Assembly: GCF_029632765.1 (NCBI RefSeq)
Contig: NZ_CP121247.1
Coordinates: forward strand, 1,798,001-1,862,000
Reading direction: 5' to 3'
DNA: 64,000 bases
Origin: Arcanobacterium wilhelmae
GTDB lineage: Bacteria; Actinomycetota; Actinomycetes; Actinomycetales; Actinomycetaceae
Under the pieces are notes generated by a model. It was not told where the DNA came from. It did not search any database and worked only from the letters and a program-made list of their open reading frames with translations. Within the stretch, counting starts at the first letter, position 1. Every line of letters starts with the position of its first letter. A program made the translations under genes and the position numbers. Shown one piece after another: positions 17,001-24,106 of the stretch.

Positions 17001-17680
17001 TACGATCCGCCAGGCACCTGCCCCAGAATCACGATACCGGCGAGCATCGCCAGCCCGCCCGTCGTTGTCACCGTCAGCGCCTGCATCGCCGCGCGCCTCG
17101 AAGCCGGCTTGGAGAAACTGTGCCCGATCAGCAGGAAGGAGAAAACGGTGGTGAGCTCCCAAAACATGTACAAAGCGAGCGTGTTGTCGGTGGTGACCAG
17201 TCCGAGCATCGCGCCTGCGAACCCCGTAAAAACGGCGGCGAACCGCCCCAGTCCTGCCGCCGACGAGGAAAAGTACCGGGTCGAATACACCAGCACCAGG
17301 GTGCCCACTCCCGTCACGATCAGCGCCATCACCCACGAGAGCACGTCGAGCTGGAACGTGAGCTCGAGGTGTACTTGCGGCGCCCACGCCCAGTTCTCCA
17401 CAGGGAAGACGTTCGCAGGTGCCCCGCCGACCGCCGCTGTTGCCTGCGCGTTTGACGCTCCGTGTGCCCCGACGTCGGCGAGGGCGTGCGGCCACGGCGC
17501 GAGTTTCGCCGGATCAATGATGCCGCGGGCCGCCGCGAAAACTTCCGGGCCGCGCGTGGCAACATACCCGAACGCCAACGCCGGCACCGCCGCGAGCGCT
17601 ACGAAGCCGAGCCGCCCTCTGCGCATCACGAGCGGAGCCAGTAGCGCGGCAAGCGCGAACAGCGCAAGAATGAAAAGCAT
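14078..17680 (-). CDS. mnhA: Mrp antiporter subunit A fused to subunit B
   Basis: 1200 residues. Residues 1-~790 form the multi-pass MrpA antiporter part, related to NuoL, with FSFLLIGHSFSKPASRRAAM and the conserved VYLVARLAPGF. A 100-residue Ala/Gly-rich linker follows, then MrpB (about 955-1100: LEIGTRVIYHAILVVSVFF, FSGHNQPGGGFAGGL). The last ~100 residues are a tail containing copy C of the 104-bp element (residues ~1148-1182). First gene of the operon; GGGAGG lies before the ATG. The complex drives Na+/H+ exchange for pH and salt tolerance. Confidence 0.93.
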   Translation of the reverse strand: MLFILALFALAALLAPLVMRRGRLGFVALAAVPALAFGYVATRGPEVFAAARGIIDPAKLAPWPHALADVGAHGASNAQATAAVGGAPANVFPVENWAWAPQVHLELTFQLDVLSWVMALIVTGVGTLVLVYSTRYFSSSAAGLGRFAAVFTGFAGAMLGLVTTDNTLALYMFWELTTVFSFLLIGHSFSKPASRRAAMQALTVTTTGGLAMLAGIVILGQVPGGSYRLSELVAAAQAGTLGQAALAVESASPALIATAVALVLAGAVSKSALVPFHFWLPAAMAAPTPVSAYLHSSAMVKAGVYLVARLAPGFSELAVWQWIVVPLGIYTLMLGGYRALKQYDLKLVLAFGTVSQLGLITLMVGYGTAAMMLAGLAMLVAHSLFKAALFLSVGQVDWATGTRDLRKLFGVGSAMWPTAGAAALAGASMAGLPGFAGFVAKEGALTALVGGGALDTVTWAAIAAGSALTVAYTLRYWFGAFTSWGYVPDAGVSDVAEPATPYDPPAGETPVRETHAIMTAPILVLAGASLAFGLAGSVLDRVLAPHALAGFAPGGFAGYALTHGGIVGENVPHLTPAIHFGWPLAISAAVWAAGALIFAGTALIEKVTRRLEFPLSASGAYANTIRGLENASGVTTALTQRGSLPAYIATMMVFILVAASGALLIIGPGHWPELRAWDSPAQAVVVAITALAAILGARARHRMKAVLLLGIAGYGVALVYELYGAPDLALTQVLVETMSLVVFVLVLRRLPAYFSNRPLALTRWWRIGLGAAAGLAVAVIGALAAGARVATPIARDFHDLAYSHGYGKNIVNVTLVDIRAWDTMGELTVLVACAIGISSLLFIRDRVGRVDRLRNVAIPVDVRERAGFRREADFGDAGARARDGDAGGSVRGASAGGATGRLFWGNRGLQESPAHAADSGAAAAPARSSDTNRAPASAAATTSGAVPTSGGRARLWLVGTEALREGSRSVILEIGTRVIYHAILVVSVFFLFSGHNQPGGGFAGGLLAGIALTIRYLAAGRYELGAAVPLHPGHLMGSGLVIAGAAALAPLALGGTILQTAKLDFVLPAFGHVHLATAIFFDIGVYLVVVGLILDVLRSLGAEIDRHGELEGIGDDDAVRLTPAADSRLERFDAATAAGAEGTSESSVLGGHKILGGKIGARPNIEADPRKNEPIFYVGEVSGEQSPEGPAGAAKEGGAR
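14136..14239 (-). repeat. 104-bp palindromic element, copy C (inside mnhA)
   Basis: Same length and reading frame as copy B (VLGG-x-KILGGKIG ... KNEPIFYV) but more diverged, and its palindrome is less perfect. It sits in the C-terminal tail of the A-B fusion, well after the last membrane segment. Confidence 0.8.
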
Positions 17681-17831
17681 AATCCTCCCGGTGCGAACGT
17701 TTGCGTGAGCACCAGGAGCTCCCCTTGTGGAAACTAAAGAGAAAGCCAGGGGTTGCCCGCCCGGCCGGTCACGGCGCTACAGCGTCGACTCTCCAAGTAT
17801 AGCGAGTGGGCGGGTCAAAACCCGCCCACTC
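17681..17831 (-). promoter_or_regulatory. mnh operon promoter and structured leader
   Basis: A -10-like TATACT (17796-17801, minus) follows a perfect 12-bp hairpin GAGTGGGCGGGT / ACCCGCCCACTC (17804-17831), which probably ends upstream transcription. The ~110-nt leader contains CCCCT...AGGGG, GAGC...GCTC and GGTGC...GCACC pairs, the last directly before the GGGAGG ribosome site. No convincing -35 is seen. A cation- or pH-responsive RNA is conceivable but I match no known riboswitch. Confidence 0.35.
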
Positions 17832-17944
17832 AAGCCCGCGGCGAAACTCCTCCGATCCGAGCGCGAGCGCCACTGCACTGACATCAGCCCGTGCCAGCTA
17901 GCCACCGCTCTTTCAATTTCAGGGCCCGTGCTAGCGTCGAAAGG

Positions 17945-19867
17945 TTAAAACTTATTGTCCTGATTCCTGTCGAAGGTTGCAGCTTTTGTTTCACGATGTT
18001 GGTCGTAAAAATCCGAGCGTTTCGCGAGTTCACTATTCAAGAATTCCACGCCCTTCTCGTCAACCAACGTTTTCTTTCCCGAGTACAGGTTCACCCCCAT
18101 ACCCAGCCGATCACCATCGATTTTTGCACCAATGGAGGCCAAAATCGTGGGGAAAAGATCGAAGGGCGCATACTGACGGTTGTTCGTGATCGATTTCGGC
18201 AGATCCGTTCCCTGGACAGGGTTAAGGATCATATTCACAACGGTACGGTTATAGCTCTTGTCCCACTTCTTAAAGAAGTTCTTGTCCATGGAGCGGTGGT
18301 CGCCGGTGATGACGATCGTCGTGTCCTTCGCCCACGGCTGCGATTGGATCCAGCGCACGAGCTTGACGGTTTCACGCTGCGAATAGTGGATGACGTTCTC
18401 GTACTGGGTAGCAAACGGTTTCTCAGTCATGCGTGGAGAGGGATAGCCGTTCGGGAAGTGCGTGTCCGCATTTTCCAAGATGAAATAGAACGGTTTGCCT
18501 TCACTGCCGCGCTTTGTCATGAGTTCCTTGGCGTACTCGTAGAGCTTGTCGTCTTCCACACCCCACCACACTTTGTAGTTGCGCGGGATCTTCTTCTGAT
18601 CCTTGAAGGTGGTGAGGTCGTGAACCTCAAAGTTGCCGTGGCGGCGGTAGTAGTCGCCCAACCCTGCCCAACGAGAGTCGGATCCTACCATGAAATCAGT
18701 CGCATAGCCCGCCTTGGAGAGGAAATCACCGATCGTGGGGAAATCCGGGAACGACATCTGTTTACCGTTGCCCGCTCCCGAGGCCAGCATCGGCACGCCC
18801 GCCTGCATTGAGATCATTGCGGCAACCGAATGCCCCGTGGCATAAAGTTGCTGCGGGCCACCATACTTGTCGGTGTGTGAAAACGACACACCTTCCTTCG
18901 TCAACGCCGCCAGTTCCGGCATCACGTCGTGATCCAGGTAGCCGCCCATGTCGCGCGAGTAGAACGAGTTTTCGATCGACTCCATATAAATATGGATAAG
19001 ATTGCGCTTCTTTTCGGGGAGGTGAATCTTGTCGTCTGTTGGCATCACAAAGTTGTCTTGCACAACCGTCGAATTTTCAAAGTACACTTTCACGAGGTCA
19101 CCAAGCGGCAAACGCTGGGCAGCATAGCCCATCGAGGCGCCGAGCATACCGACCATAGCGACCATCGCCGCCCCGCGCACGAACGGGAACCGGAAGGCTT
19201 TCGGCGACGTCGGTGCAACAGCTCGCGTTACGGGTGCGGGTGTACCTTGGTCGAGTGTGCCTGGATCGTCGTGCGACGTCGGTCCATCGGCTTCTGGAGT
19301 CTCCTCGCCGCGCTTCCAGACAAAGTCAGAGCGGATTGTGCCCACGCCAGCGCCGACAAGACCGATCCAGATGATCGGCGCCACCATGTAATTGTAAAAT
19401 TCGAGGGTCTGTTCAACGGTGGTCTCGCCGTTGCCCTGAGTGAGAATGAAGAGAATCTGGTCGGCAGAAACAGTATCGACGGAATCGGCCACCGTCTTCG
19501 TGATGAAGAAAATCGCGCCGATGAGCAGGCCGAGGAACGCACCGCCAAGGATCGGCAACAGTTGGCGCCATGTCCACGGCTTTTCCTTGCGCTCGAGCAC
19601 ATCGCGGTGGGCGAGCGAGAGGAGAAAGAGCATGGCGAAGCCGGCAACCAGGGTGACACCGAGGAAAAGCACCATGAATTTCGGGCTCGCGGTGGCCCCG
19701 TAGAGGAACTTGTGCCGGGTTCCGTAAACAACGCCAATGAAGGCTCCCGCGTTCGCGAAAAGTCCCACGGCGGCGCCGCGCGCAACAGCTGCCTTATTGA
19801 CCCCAAAGGTCAGGAAAGCAAATCCGATAAGGATCAGAATCGACAACACATGTAGAGACAGAATCAC
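17945..19867 (-). CDS. LTA synthase-like phosphoglycerol transferase, copy 1
   Basis: 640 residues. Five or six membrane segments in the first ~190 residues, a short variable loop, another membrane segment, then an extracellular sulfatase-fold domain from about 270. That domain has MESIENSFYSRDMGG, ATGHSVAAM (probable metal/nucleophile region), and VITGDHRSMDKNFF. This matches LtaS/MdoB-type enzymes that polymerise or transfer glycerol phosphate outside the cell. A strong paralogue lies directly upstream (19981-21963). The GTG start is chosen because TATGAT stands 8 nt before it and no ribosome site exists, as in the paralogue. Confidence 0.85.
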   Translation of the reverse strand: MILSLHVLSILILIGFAFLTFGVNKAAVARGAAVGLFANAGAFIGVVYGTRHKFLYGATASPKFMVLFLGVTLVAGFAMLFLLSLAHRDVLERKEKPWTWRQLLPILGGAFLGLLIGAIFFITKTVADSVDTVSADQILFILTQGNGETTVEQTLEFYNYMVAPIIWIGLVGAGVGTIRSDFVWKRGEETPEADGPTSHDDPGTLDQGTPAPVTRAVAPTSPKAFRFPFVRGAAMVAMVGMLGASMGYAAQRLPLGDLVKVYFENSTVVQDNFVMPTDDKIHLPEKKRNLIHIYMESIENSFYSRDMGGYLDHDVMPELAALTKEGVSFSHTDKYGGPQQLYATGHSVAAMISMQAGVPMLASGAGNGKQMSFPDFPTIGDFLSKAGYATDFMVGSDSRWAGLGDYYRRHGNFEVHDLTTFKDQKKIPRNYKVWWGVEDDKLYEYAKELMTKRGSEGKPFYFILENADTHFPNGYPSPRMTEKPFATQYENVIHYSQRETVKLVRWIQSQPWAKDTTIVITGDHRSMDKNFFKKWDKSYNRTVVNMILNPVQGTDLPKSITNNRQYAPFDLFPTILASIGAKIDGDRLGMGVNLYSGKKTLVDEKGVEFLNSELAKRSDFYDQHRETKAATFDRNQDNKF

Positions 19868-19875
19868 AAATCAAA

Positions 19876-19881
19876 ATCATA
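19876..19881 (-). promoter_or_regulatory. -10 box of LTA synthase-like copy 1
   Basis: TATGAT ends 8 nt before the GTG at 19867, giving a leaderless transcript. The same 8-nt spacing to a GTG occurs in copy 2, so the promoter layout was duplicated with the gene. It sits in the 113-nt gap between the two copies. Confidence 0.45.
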
Positions 19882-19980
19882 ACTATTCCAGTTAACTAAA
19901 GTGATCCCACTCGAGCGTGATCTTCCTCTAATACTTTTCCCAGGGATTGTGTATAAATTTCCTGTTTTCCCAGCCTTCAG

Positions 19981-21963
19981 CTAGAGCTTGTCGTCCTGGC
20001 GCCGATCCGGAGTCGCTGCAACGGTTTCGCGGTGCTTGTCGTAGAACTTCGAAGTCTTCGCGAACTCTTCGTTCATGTGCGTGGCCCCGTCGCGTTCTAC
20101 AAGGGTCTTCTTCCCAGAGAAGAGGTTCGTTCCGAGCCCGAGGCGCTCACCGTCGATTTTCGCACCAATGGACGCCAAAATCGTCGGGTAGAAATCGAAG
20201 GAGCCGTACTGGCGATTGTTTGTTATCGACGTCGGCAGGTCGGTTCCTTGCACAGGGTTAAGGATCATGTTCACGACGGTGCGGTTGTAGTCCGGATCCC
20301 AGTCACGGAAGAAGTTCTTGTCCATGGAGCGGTGGTCGCCGGTGATGACGATTGTCGTGTCCTTCGCCCACGGCTGCGCCTGAATCCAACGGACCAGCTT
20401 CACCGTTTCCTTCTGCGAATAGTGGATGACGTTCTCGTACTGGGTTCCGAACGGTTTTTCCGTCATCAGGGGCGAAGGATAACCGTCCGGGAAGTGCGTA
20501 TCGGCGTTCTCGAGAACAAAATAGAACGGCTTACCCTCGGCACCGCGCTTTGCCATGAGCTCCTTGGCGTATTCGTAGAGTTTGTCATCTTCTACGCCCC
20601 ACCACACGCTGTAGTCGCGCGGAATGCGGCCTTCGTCCTTAAAGGTGTTGAGGTCATGCACGGTGAAGTTGCCGTGGCGACGGTAGTAATCGCCGAGGCC
20701 TCCCCATCTCGAGTCGGAGCCGAGCATGAAATCGGTGGCGTAGCCGGCAGAGTTCAGATAGTCGCCGATCGTTGGGAAATCTGGGAACGACATCTCCGTG
20801 CCGTTGCCGGCGCCCGACGACAGCATCGGGGTTCCCGCCCACATCGCTACCATCGCGGCCACCGAGTGGCCGGTTGCGTACATTTGTTGCGGACCGCCGT
20901 ACAGATCCGTATTCGAAAACGACACGCCTTCTTTGGTGAGCTCGGCAAGCTCGGGCATCACGTTGCGGTTGAGGTATCCGCCCATGTCGCGCGAGTAGAA
21001 CGAGTTTTCGATCGATTCCATATAGATATGGATGAGGTTGCGCTTCTTTTCGGGTAGCTGGACGCTCTGCTTTGTGGGCATCACCCAGTTGTCGGCGACG
21101 TAGGTTGACGTGTAGAGGTGCTGGCGGACGATGTCACCCAGTGGCAGGACTTGGAACGCGTACGTGACGGAACCGACGACGAGCGCGAGCATCGTCCCCA
21201 TCGCCACCCCACGCACGTACGTGAAACGACGCATCGCCGTCACGCCCGACGTCGGGGCCAGGTTTTCCGCCGACGACGGAGCCGGGTTTTCGGAAAATTG
21301 CTCGTTTTCCGCCAACGCCGGTGGGTCAATTTCTTGCAGATCCGCGCTCGTGTTTTGCGGAGCCTGTGGTTCGATGGTTGTGCCGTCGACCGCCTGAGTT
21401 CCTCGGCGACTGAGAAGGAGGTCCGTGCGGATCGCGCCCACGCACATGCCAACTAGTGTGAGCCAGATAATCGGCGCCACCATGTAGTTTGTAAACTCCC
21501 AATTGTTCGCTACAGTTGTCTCCCCGTTGCCTTGGGTGACGATAAAGAGTAGCTGCGCAGCTGTCACTCCATCGACGGATTCAATGATCGTCTTCGGAAC
21601 GAAGTAAAACAGGCCAATGAGCGCACCAAACACACCGCCGATGACGATCGGAAAGATGTCGCGAATCCGCCATTTCGTTTCCGCCGGTACGAAACGACGC
21701 TTCAGCGCGATTCGCATCAGCCACAGGACGCCGGCGCCGACCACCAGGCCGACCACCAGGTACAGCACGGGGAAGGCAACACCATGTGGGTATTCGTAGA
21801 CGAATGCGTGGCGCGGCCCGAAGGTGACAGCCATGAACGTCACCGCGTTCGCAATCACGCCTGCGCACACTCCACGAACAACCGACGCCGCAGTACGGCC
21901 AAAAAGGCGCCACGCAATCAACGCGAGAACTACGATCAAGACAAGATTTACGGCAATCATCAC
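19981..21963 (-). CDS. LTA synthase-like phosphoglycerol transferase, copy 2
   Basis: About 660 residues, aligned along its whole length with copy 1 and near-identical through MESIENSFYSRDMGGYL, QMYATGHSVAAM and VITGDHRSMDKNFF. The cytoplasmic loop after the fifth membrane segment differs, so the genes have had time to diverge. The start is GTG at 21963 or the adjacent ATG at 21960; an upstream in-frame TTG is less likely. The two genes may act on different steps (primer and polymer) or be differently regulated: this one has a dyad over its -10, copy 1 does not. Confidence 0.85.
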   Translation of the reverse strand: MMIAVNLVLIVVLALIAWRLFGRTAASVVRGVCAGVIANAVTFMAVTFGPRHAFVYEYPHGVAFPVLYLVVGLVVGAGVLWLMRIALKRRFVPAETKWRIRDIFPIVIGGVFGALIGLFYFVPKTIIESVDGVTAAQLLFIVTQGNGETTVANNWEFTNYMVAPIIWLTLVGMCVGAIRTDLLLSRRGTQAVDGTTIEPQAPQNTSADLQEIDPPALAENEQFSENPAPSSAENLAPTSGVTAMRRFTYVRGVAMGTMLALVVGSVTYAFQVLPLGDIVRQHLYTSTYVADNWVMPTKQSVQLPEKKRNLIHIYMESIENSFYSRDMGGYLNRNVMPELAELTKEGVSFSNTDLYGGPQQMYATGHSVAAMVAMWAGTPMLSSGAGNGTEMSFPDFPTIGDYLNSAGYATDFMLGSDSRWGGLGDYYRRHGNFTVHDLNTFKDEGRIPRDYSVWWGVEDDKLYEYAKELMAKRGAEGKPFYFVLENADTHFPDGYPSPLMTEKPFGTQYENVIHYSQKETVKLVRWIQAQPWAKDTTIVITGDHRSMDKNFFRDWDPDYNRTVVNMILNPVQGTDLPTSITNNRQYGSFDFYPTILASIGAKIDGERLGLGTNLFSGKKTLVERDGATHMNEEFAKTSKFYDKHRETVAATPDRRQDDKL

Positions 21964-21970
21964 AATACTC

Positions 21971-21995
21971 AATCGTATCTGTACTAGGTACGATT
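21971..21995 (-). promoter_or_regulatory. Dyad over the promoter of LTA synthase-like copy 2
   Basis: AATCGTA (21971-21977) and TACGATT (21989-21995) are perfect 7-bp inverted copies with 11 nt between. The proximal half contains the -10 TACGAT, 8 nt before the GTG start, so a protein bound here would block RNA polymerase. Confidence 0.5.
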
Positions 21996-22090
21996 ACTGT
22001 CATCTTCTGGAATGACGATTCATCGTACACCGACGCAATTTTGCCGCCGCCAGGGCTCACCCAGGCGCCCTGAGAGCGGTGGAGCAACAG

Positions 22091-22148
22091 AATAGTGGAC
22101 CCCGCCCCCACCTCGCGATTCGAGGGGCGTGAACGGAAATCCACTATT
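22091..22148 (-). terminator. Compound hairpin after the sortase-fold gene
   Basis: Outer stem AATAGTGGA / TCCACTATT encloses CGCCCC / GGGGCG and CCTCG / CGAGG. It lies about 45 nt after the stop at 22193 on the minus strand and can form a long structured end. There is no T run beyond a few bases. Confidence 0.45.
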
Positions 22149-22192
22149 TTGCCCTGCGCTGGGCGCAGGATTGCACGCACGCCAGTAACGGA

Positions 22193-23068
22193 TCAGATGC
22201 GCTTGAGACCAATCACCATCATTTGCGAGTCGCCAGGGAGGCATGTCTGCAGGTAGGCATCGTAGCCACGCGGTACTACTCCCGCGTTATCGCCGTGGCG
22301 GACCACCAGGCGCGTCACTACCTTGTAGGTTCCTCCAACTGCCCCACGCAGTTGCACGATTTGGCCAACTCGGAGGCTCAGGAAACGTGCGCCTCCACAT
22401 TCGCGGTGTTGGGCGATGAACGGTGCGCCGAGCCACGCAGAGACCGCCGACTCGCGGATTGCGCCCACGCAACGATCGATTTGGGCTTGGCCGCCGCTTC
22501 CGGCGACGTTGATAGCCATCGAAACGCGTGGCCTTGCCGGAGTAACCTTCTTGACCGGCGTGACTCGCTTTACGGGCGCCGCCGTTGTGACTTGCGTAGC
22601 CTTTTTGACCGGCAGAGCCTTCTTCACAGCAAGCTCTGCCTGGTTCGCAGGGGCGGCTTGCTTCACAGCTGGAGGCTTCGCCTTCTGGGCAGGCGTCGCC
22701 TTTGCTGCTTGCGCGACGCGCGCAACCGGCGCTGCGGCCGACTTCTTGGCTGGCTTAGCTAGCGTACTTTCCTTCACCGGCGCCGGCGTCGTCTGCAACG
22801 ACGCCGAAGCAGCCGGCTTCGTAGGTGCAACCGACACCTTGGGGGCTACCGTAGCCGCCGGGCTCGACGTCGGTCGTGCGACGTCGAGATACGTCGCCCG
22901 CGACGACGGTGTGCGGTTTTCCTGGAGCGTCTCACCACGCTCGAGGATGGTGGTGCCGGCAGGGGCGGCCTCACCTTGTGGGGCGGCAGGTGCAACTGAC
23001 GGGACAGCGAGCGCGCTTGCCGTTGCCAAAATCCCCGCGAACAAAATATTCACGAGCTTCTTATTCAT
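22193..23068 (-). CDS. Secreted protein with sortase-like C-terminal domain
   Basis: 291 residues. Signal peptide MNKKLVNILFAGILATASAL with a cut near APAAPQ; then ~140 residues of Ala/Pro/Lys-rich linker with repeated PVKK/PAKK units; then a ~100-residue domain. That domain has PFIAQHRECGG, FLSLRVGQIVQLRG, TYKVV and YLQTCLPGDSQMMVIGL. This is the strand order of a sortase with its His and TLxTC-like Cys, but the expected Arg after the Cys is not obvious. The basic linker suggests binding to wall polymers. It may be a diverged sortase or a non-catalytic relative. GGAGG stands 8 nt before the ATG. Confidence 0.55.
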   Translation of the reverse strand: MNKKLVNILFAGILATASALAVPSVAPAAPQGEAAPAGTTILERGETLQENRTPSSRATYLDVARPTSSPAATVAPKVSVAPTKPAASASLQTTPAPVKESTLAKPAKKSAAAPVARVAQAAKATPAQKAKPPAVKQAAPANQAELAVKKALPVKKATQVTTAAPVKRVTPVKKVTPARPRVSMAINVAGSGGQAQIDRCVGAIRESAVSAWLGAPFIAQHRECGGARFLSLRVGQIVQLRGAVGGTYKVVTRLVVRHGDNAGVVPRGYDAYLQTCLPGDSQMMVIGLKRI

Positions 23069-23172
23069 TTTTATTACCTCCGGTGCGTACGAGAGGTTGT
23101 GTGCGTGCACGGACGATGGTGCGTCCATCATCCGCCCGAACTCCGGCGTGCGTTCCTTCGTTCGGTAACTAC

Positions 23173-23201
23173 ATTATATCGCTGTGACACACACCACCCA
23201 A
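23173..23201 (-). promoter_or_regulatory. Promoter of the secreted sortase-fold gene
   Basis: -10 TATAAT (23173-23178, perfect) and -35 TTGGGT (23196-23201) with 17 nt between. The leader to the ATG is about 100 nt. Upstream, 23202-23433 holds no gene; ATTCCGG and CCGGAAT (about 23401-23428) form a loose inverted pair. Confidence 0.65.
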
Positions 23202-23433
23202 GACCGGCGACACTATTGACCTTTTTGTAATTTAACGGGAGATTCGCACAATGACACGTTTCTGACACAGGATTTTCCCATGTGTTATATATAGGCAGGT
23301 CATGAGGGTAGCAAGAACAAAAAGGGAACAACCGACACGCGCGGATTTCGCAGAAAACACGCAAATCAGCCGAAAAAGTCGCAGACTTTGTTACGACACA
23401 TTCCGGTTTTCCGTATTTAACCCGGAATAGCCC

Positions 23434-23490
23434 AAGAGAAAGACCCCCAAAAAAGGGGTCTTTCTCTTTCTGAGCGGGCGACGGGAATCG
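23434..23490 (-). other. Duplicated tRNA-Gly 3' end with its terminator
   Basis: 23472-23490 repeats exactly the last 19 nt window of tRNA-Gly (23663-23681) and then diverges. It is followed, as the real gene is, by a similar hairpin: AGAAAGACCCC / GGGGTCTTTCT (23434-23468). It looks like what remains of a second tRNA copy or of an attachment-site duplication. Confidence 0.6.
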
Positions 23491-23552
23491 CGTGTGCTCC
23501 GCACCCGCATCTACTCGGGGACGCGCGCCCTGCGCGCCCTCGCGCCAGCCGC

Positions 23553-23581
23553 GGGAAAACACCCCACTGGGGTGTTTTCCC
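23553..23581. terminator. Perfect 13-bp hairpin between tRNA copies
   Basis: GGGAAAACACCCC and GGGGTGTTTTCCC around a 3-nt loop, in the ~160 nt between the tRNA fragment and the intact tRNA terminator. A T-loop-like GGTTCGATCCCC with a CCA-like end follows at about 23600-23622 on the plus strand but has no matching tRNA body. Confidence 0.5.
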
Positions 23582-23626
23582 ATCCGCGTCTGCGTTCCGG
23601 GTTCGATCCCCTTCCAACACCAGATT

Positions 23627-23660
23627 AAAAGGAAGACCCCCATCCGGGGGTCTTCCTTTT
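23627..23660 (-). terminator. tRNA-Gly terminator
   Basis: AAAAGGAAGACCCCC / GGGGGTCTTCCTTTT with a 4-5-nt loop, beginning 3 nt after the tRNA 3' end on the minus strand. Confidence 0.8.
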
Positions 23661-23663
23661 TAG

Positions 23664-23734
23664 AGCGGGCGACGGGAATCGAACCCGCCTCTGCAGCTTG
23701 GGAAGCTGCCATTCTACCGATGAACTACGCCCGC
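23664..23734 (-). tRNA. tRNA-Gly (anticodon CCC)
   Basis: 71 nt, without encoded CCA. Acceptor arms GCGGGCG and CGCCCGC pair; the anticodon arm is GCAGC-TTCCCAA-GCTGC, giving anticodon CCC for codon GGG; the T arm contains GGTTCGATTCC. It has its own promoter and terminator. Confidence 0.95.
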
Positions 23735-23754
23735 GTAGCGCTCAGCACCCAGAA

Positions 23755-23783
23755 ATTCTATCCATTCTCATCACAACGAGCAA
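23755..23783 (-). promoter_or_regulatory. tRNA-Gly promoter
   Basis: -10 TAGAAT (23755-23760) and -35 TTGCTC (23778-23783) with 17 nt between, ending 20 nt before the tRNA 5' end. Confidence 0.6.
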
Positions 23784-23878
23784 CCGCACCCGCCACTCAC
23801 GTGCAGCACCGGCGCCGGCATCACGTCCACATCTTGAAACAAAAAAGAGCCATATATTGGCGGGCGTTCCCAGAATTC

Positions 23879-23893
23879 ATACCTGTGTGGTAT
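23879..23893. promoter_or_regulatory. Small dyad upstream of gltS
   Basis: ATACC-TGTGT-GGTAT is a perfect 5-bp dyad in the ~320-nt stretch between the tRNA promoter and gltS. A TTGGCG lies ~17 nt before it and could be a -35 whose -10 overlaps the dyad. Otherwise I see no gene there; a loose hairpin lies near 23965-23990. Confidence 0.3.
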
Positions 23894-24106
23894 TTTGCAA
23901 TAGTGAACTCGGCGAGCCAACGGCTCCCAGCAGGAAAAACGGATCGATTCTAAGAAGAAGGCGATAGCGAAGCGTCAACGCTCGCACGCGTGGTTGATCC
24001 GCAAGCTTTCCGAAACGGAAAGAAACGCGCACCCACACAATTCTGGGTAGCACAGCAAAAAGTTTCCTTTCGGGGAGCTTTCCCTATTTTTTGAGAAGAG
24101 GTAGAA

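Noticed and set aside
17681..17760. TPP or other known riboswitch before the mnh operon
   Set aside because: AGGGGAGC looks faintly like a TPP aptamer start, but the CTGAGA core and the other conserved part are missing.
23600..23632. A plus-strand tRNA ending in a CCA-like sequence
   Set aside because: Only a T-loop-like GGTTCGATCCCC and a 3'-end-like stretch exist; no matching acceptor, D or anticodon arms lie upstream.
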